Shown here: positions 40,174-40,952 of the stretch, piece after piece
Layout of the letters: each line of letters opens with the position of its first letter
Numbering within the stretch: the first letter of the stretch is position 1
Source of the DNA: Thermoplasmata archaeon
GTDB lineage: Archaea; Thermoplasmatota; Thermoplasmata; Thermoplasmatales; GCA-001856825
NCBI GenBank assembly: GCA_021787125.1
Contig: JAJYMI010000092.1
Span: 1 to 40,952, forward strand
Direction of reading: 5' to 3'
DNA: 40,952 bases
Translations under genes and position numbers: made by a program
Notes under the pieces: generated by a model
The model's database searches: none
Told to the model about the DNA's origin: nothing
What the model saw: only the letters and a program-made list of their open reading frames with translations

Positions 40174-40842
40174 ATGACTCACAAATCATCCGCGCCAACC
40201 GTCGAAGGATTTAGTAAGATATCGTTCTGGAGAGAGGAATCTGTAGGCGTTATCACTCTTCTTGCTCCTGGGCAGATAGACAATGCCCTGCTGGAAGAAA
40301 TGATCCGTGTGCTCTCGATCGCAGCTGTAGACGACAAGGTTTCATCGGTCCTAGTTACGGGTTCCAATTACGTATTCTCAAGAGGACTCAGTTTGCCGGA
40401 CAACAGGATCTATGCGGAACTCAGAGAGTACTACAAGCGGATACAGAGTTTCGTCCTGTTCTGGATGGCTCTAGAGAAACCGATATTCTCTGCAATTAAT
40501 GGAACATCAACGAACAACGGTCTGTCCCTGGCTCTACTTGCTGACGAAGTTTTTTACTCGGACAACAGTAAGATCGTTCTAGATAAAGAAGAGCCGACAG
40601 TTTTGCTCGGAACAACGTCCATTCCAGATAGAATATCGATAGGGGATGGGAAGTTGAAAATAAATGGAATAGAGACTGGAAAAGACTCAATGATGGAGGA
40701 AGTGTTTGAGAGAACAAAGCGCCTTCAAAATGTCAGTTATCACAGGGTCAGGAGAAAGAAGTTTCCAGACCTAGAAAAAGTGCTTCTGCAGGAAGAGATA
40801 GATTTCCTGGATTTCTATCTCTGGTGCGAAGGATGCAAGTGA
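40174..40842 (+). CDS. Divergent crotonase/enoyl-CoA hydratase-like protein
   Basis: This 222-aa protein shows the crotonase fold pattern: V-S-S-V-L-V-T-G-S-N-Y-V-F-S-R-G-L-S near residue 56 and KPIFSAINGTSTNNGLSLAL near 103, followed by L-L-A-D-E-V-F-Y-S. The usual oxyanion-hole sequence AxGGG is replaced by S-T-N-N-G, the first oxyanion segment lacks the normal AGxD, and the C-terminal helices are shorter than in the typical 255-aa enzyme. Catalysis may be lost or altered. The ATG at 40174 has GGAGGAT (40161-40167) 6 nt upstream. It follows tatC by 67 bp. Enoyl-CoA isomerase remains possible. Confidence 0.65.
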   Translation: MTHKSSAPTVEGFSKISFWREESVGVITLLAPGQIDNALLEEMIRVLSIAAVDDKVSSVLVTGSNYVFSRGLSLPDNRIYAELREYYKRIQSFVLFWMALEKPIFSAINGTSTNNGLSLALLADEVFYSDNSKIVLDKEEPTVLLGTTSIPDRISIGDGKLKINGIETGKDSMMEEVFERTKRLQNVSYHRVRRKKFPDLEKVLLQEEIDFLDFYLWCEGCK

Positions 40843-40861
40843 CAGAAAAGTACCCAAAATA

Positions 40862-40922
40862 AATTTACTTCTACTATTCAGTCTCGAGATTATTCCTTCG
40901 TGAGGCTTAGTAATTTACTTCT
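40862..40922. repeat. Short direct repeat near the right edge
   Basis: AATTTACTTCT occurs at 40862-40872 and again at 40912-40922, 50 bp apart, in AT-rich DNA after the last gene. A hairpin CTGCT-GTGGA-AGCAG lies at 40926-40940. Neither is linked to a visible gene. Confidence 0.3.
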
Positions 40923-40952
40923 GCACTGCTGTGGAAGCAGGCTCAGTCAGAT

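Overview
The window looks like a piece of chromosome from a euryarchaeon, most likely of the Thermoplasmatales lineage. The evidence is the complete archaeal-type S10/spc ribosomal protein cluster (with S4e, L32e, L19e, SUI1-type aIF1 and Rnp1), archaeal SecY, archaeal AdkA, Cbf5, Nop10, aIF2-alpha, NMD3 and XerA, and the promoter style. Isolated genes have an AT-rich TATA box about 21-33 nt before the start codon and no Shine-Dalgarno (SD) sequence (leaderless transcripts). Genes inside operons instead use GAGGTGA/GGTGAT SD motifs and often GTG or TTG starts. The lineage call is an inference; the gene calls do not depend on it.

Layout. 1-4.6 kb: the 3' end of an AIR-synthase/PurL-like gene, a metallo-beta-lactamase-fold hydrolase, an acyl-CoA dehydrogenase (-), XerA recombinase, ribose-5-phosphate isomerase A and a small winged-helix regulator (-). 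4.8-8.6 kb: a B12-dependent (class II) ribonucleotide reductase, a membrane-anchored winged-helix protein, a SHOCT-domain membrane protein and a 73-aa unknown. 8.8-24.6 kb: one long co-oriented translation operon, L3-L4-L23-L2-S19-L22-S3-L29-aIF1-Rnp1-S17-L14-L24-S4e-L5-S14-S8-L6-L32e-L19e-L18-S5-L30-L15-SecY-AdkA-DUF106-Cmk-Cbf5, with many overlapping start and stop codons.

24.6-27.6 kb: a CPA1 cation/proton antiporter, a 54-aa leaderless gene (-), and an ACR3-ArsR arsenite efflux pair. 27.7-29.9 kb (-): a second translation operon, L44e-S27e-aIF2alpha-Nop10-PAC2/PbaB. 30.3-33.3 kb: isoleucyl-tRNA synthetase. 33.4-36.5 kb (-): a 4-TM protein, an NMD3 gene with an apparent one-base frame disruption at its start, an 8-cysteine 82-aa protein, and asparaginyl-tRNA synthetase. 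36.6-39.2 kb (-): PyrF, the AcnX (aconitase X/phosphomevalonate dehydratase) large subunit, and an AcnX small 'swivel' subunit fused to a Nudix domain. 39.3-40.8 kb: TatC and a divergent crotonase-like protein.

Most of the window is conserved core machinery. Translation, secretion (SecY, the Oxa1-like DUF106 protein, TatC), nucleotide kinases and rRNA modification (Cbf5 and Nop10, two parts of the H/ACA RNP encoded in separate operons) are co-located. The most unusual points are the AcnX-swivel::Nudix fusion next to PyrF, the NMD3 start-codon frame problem, the extra N-terminal membrane region of SecY, the acidic tail of L24, a 54-aa leaderless gene, and alternative hairpins in the L3 operon leader. 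I saw no CRISPR array, rRNA, tRNA or insertion sequence.
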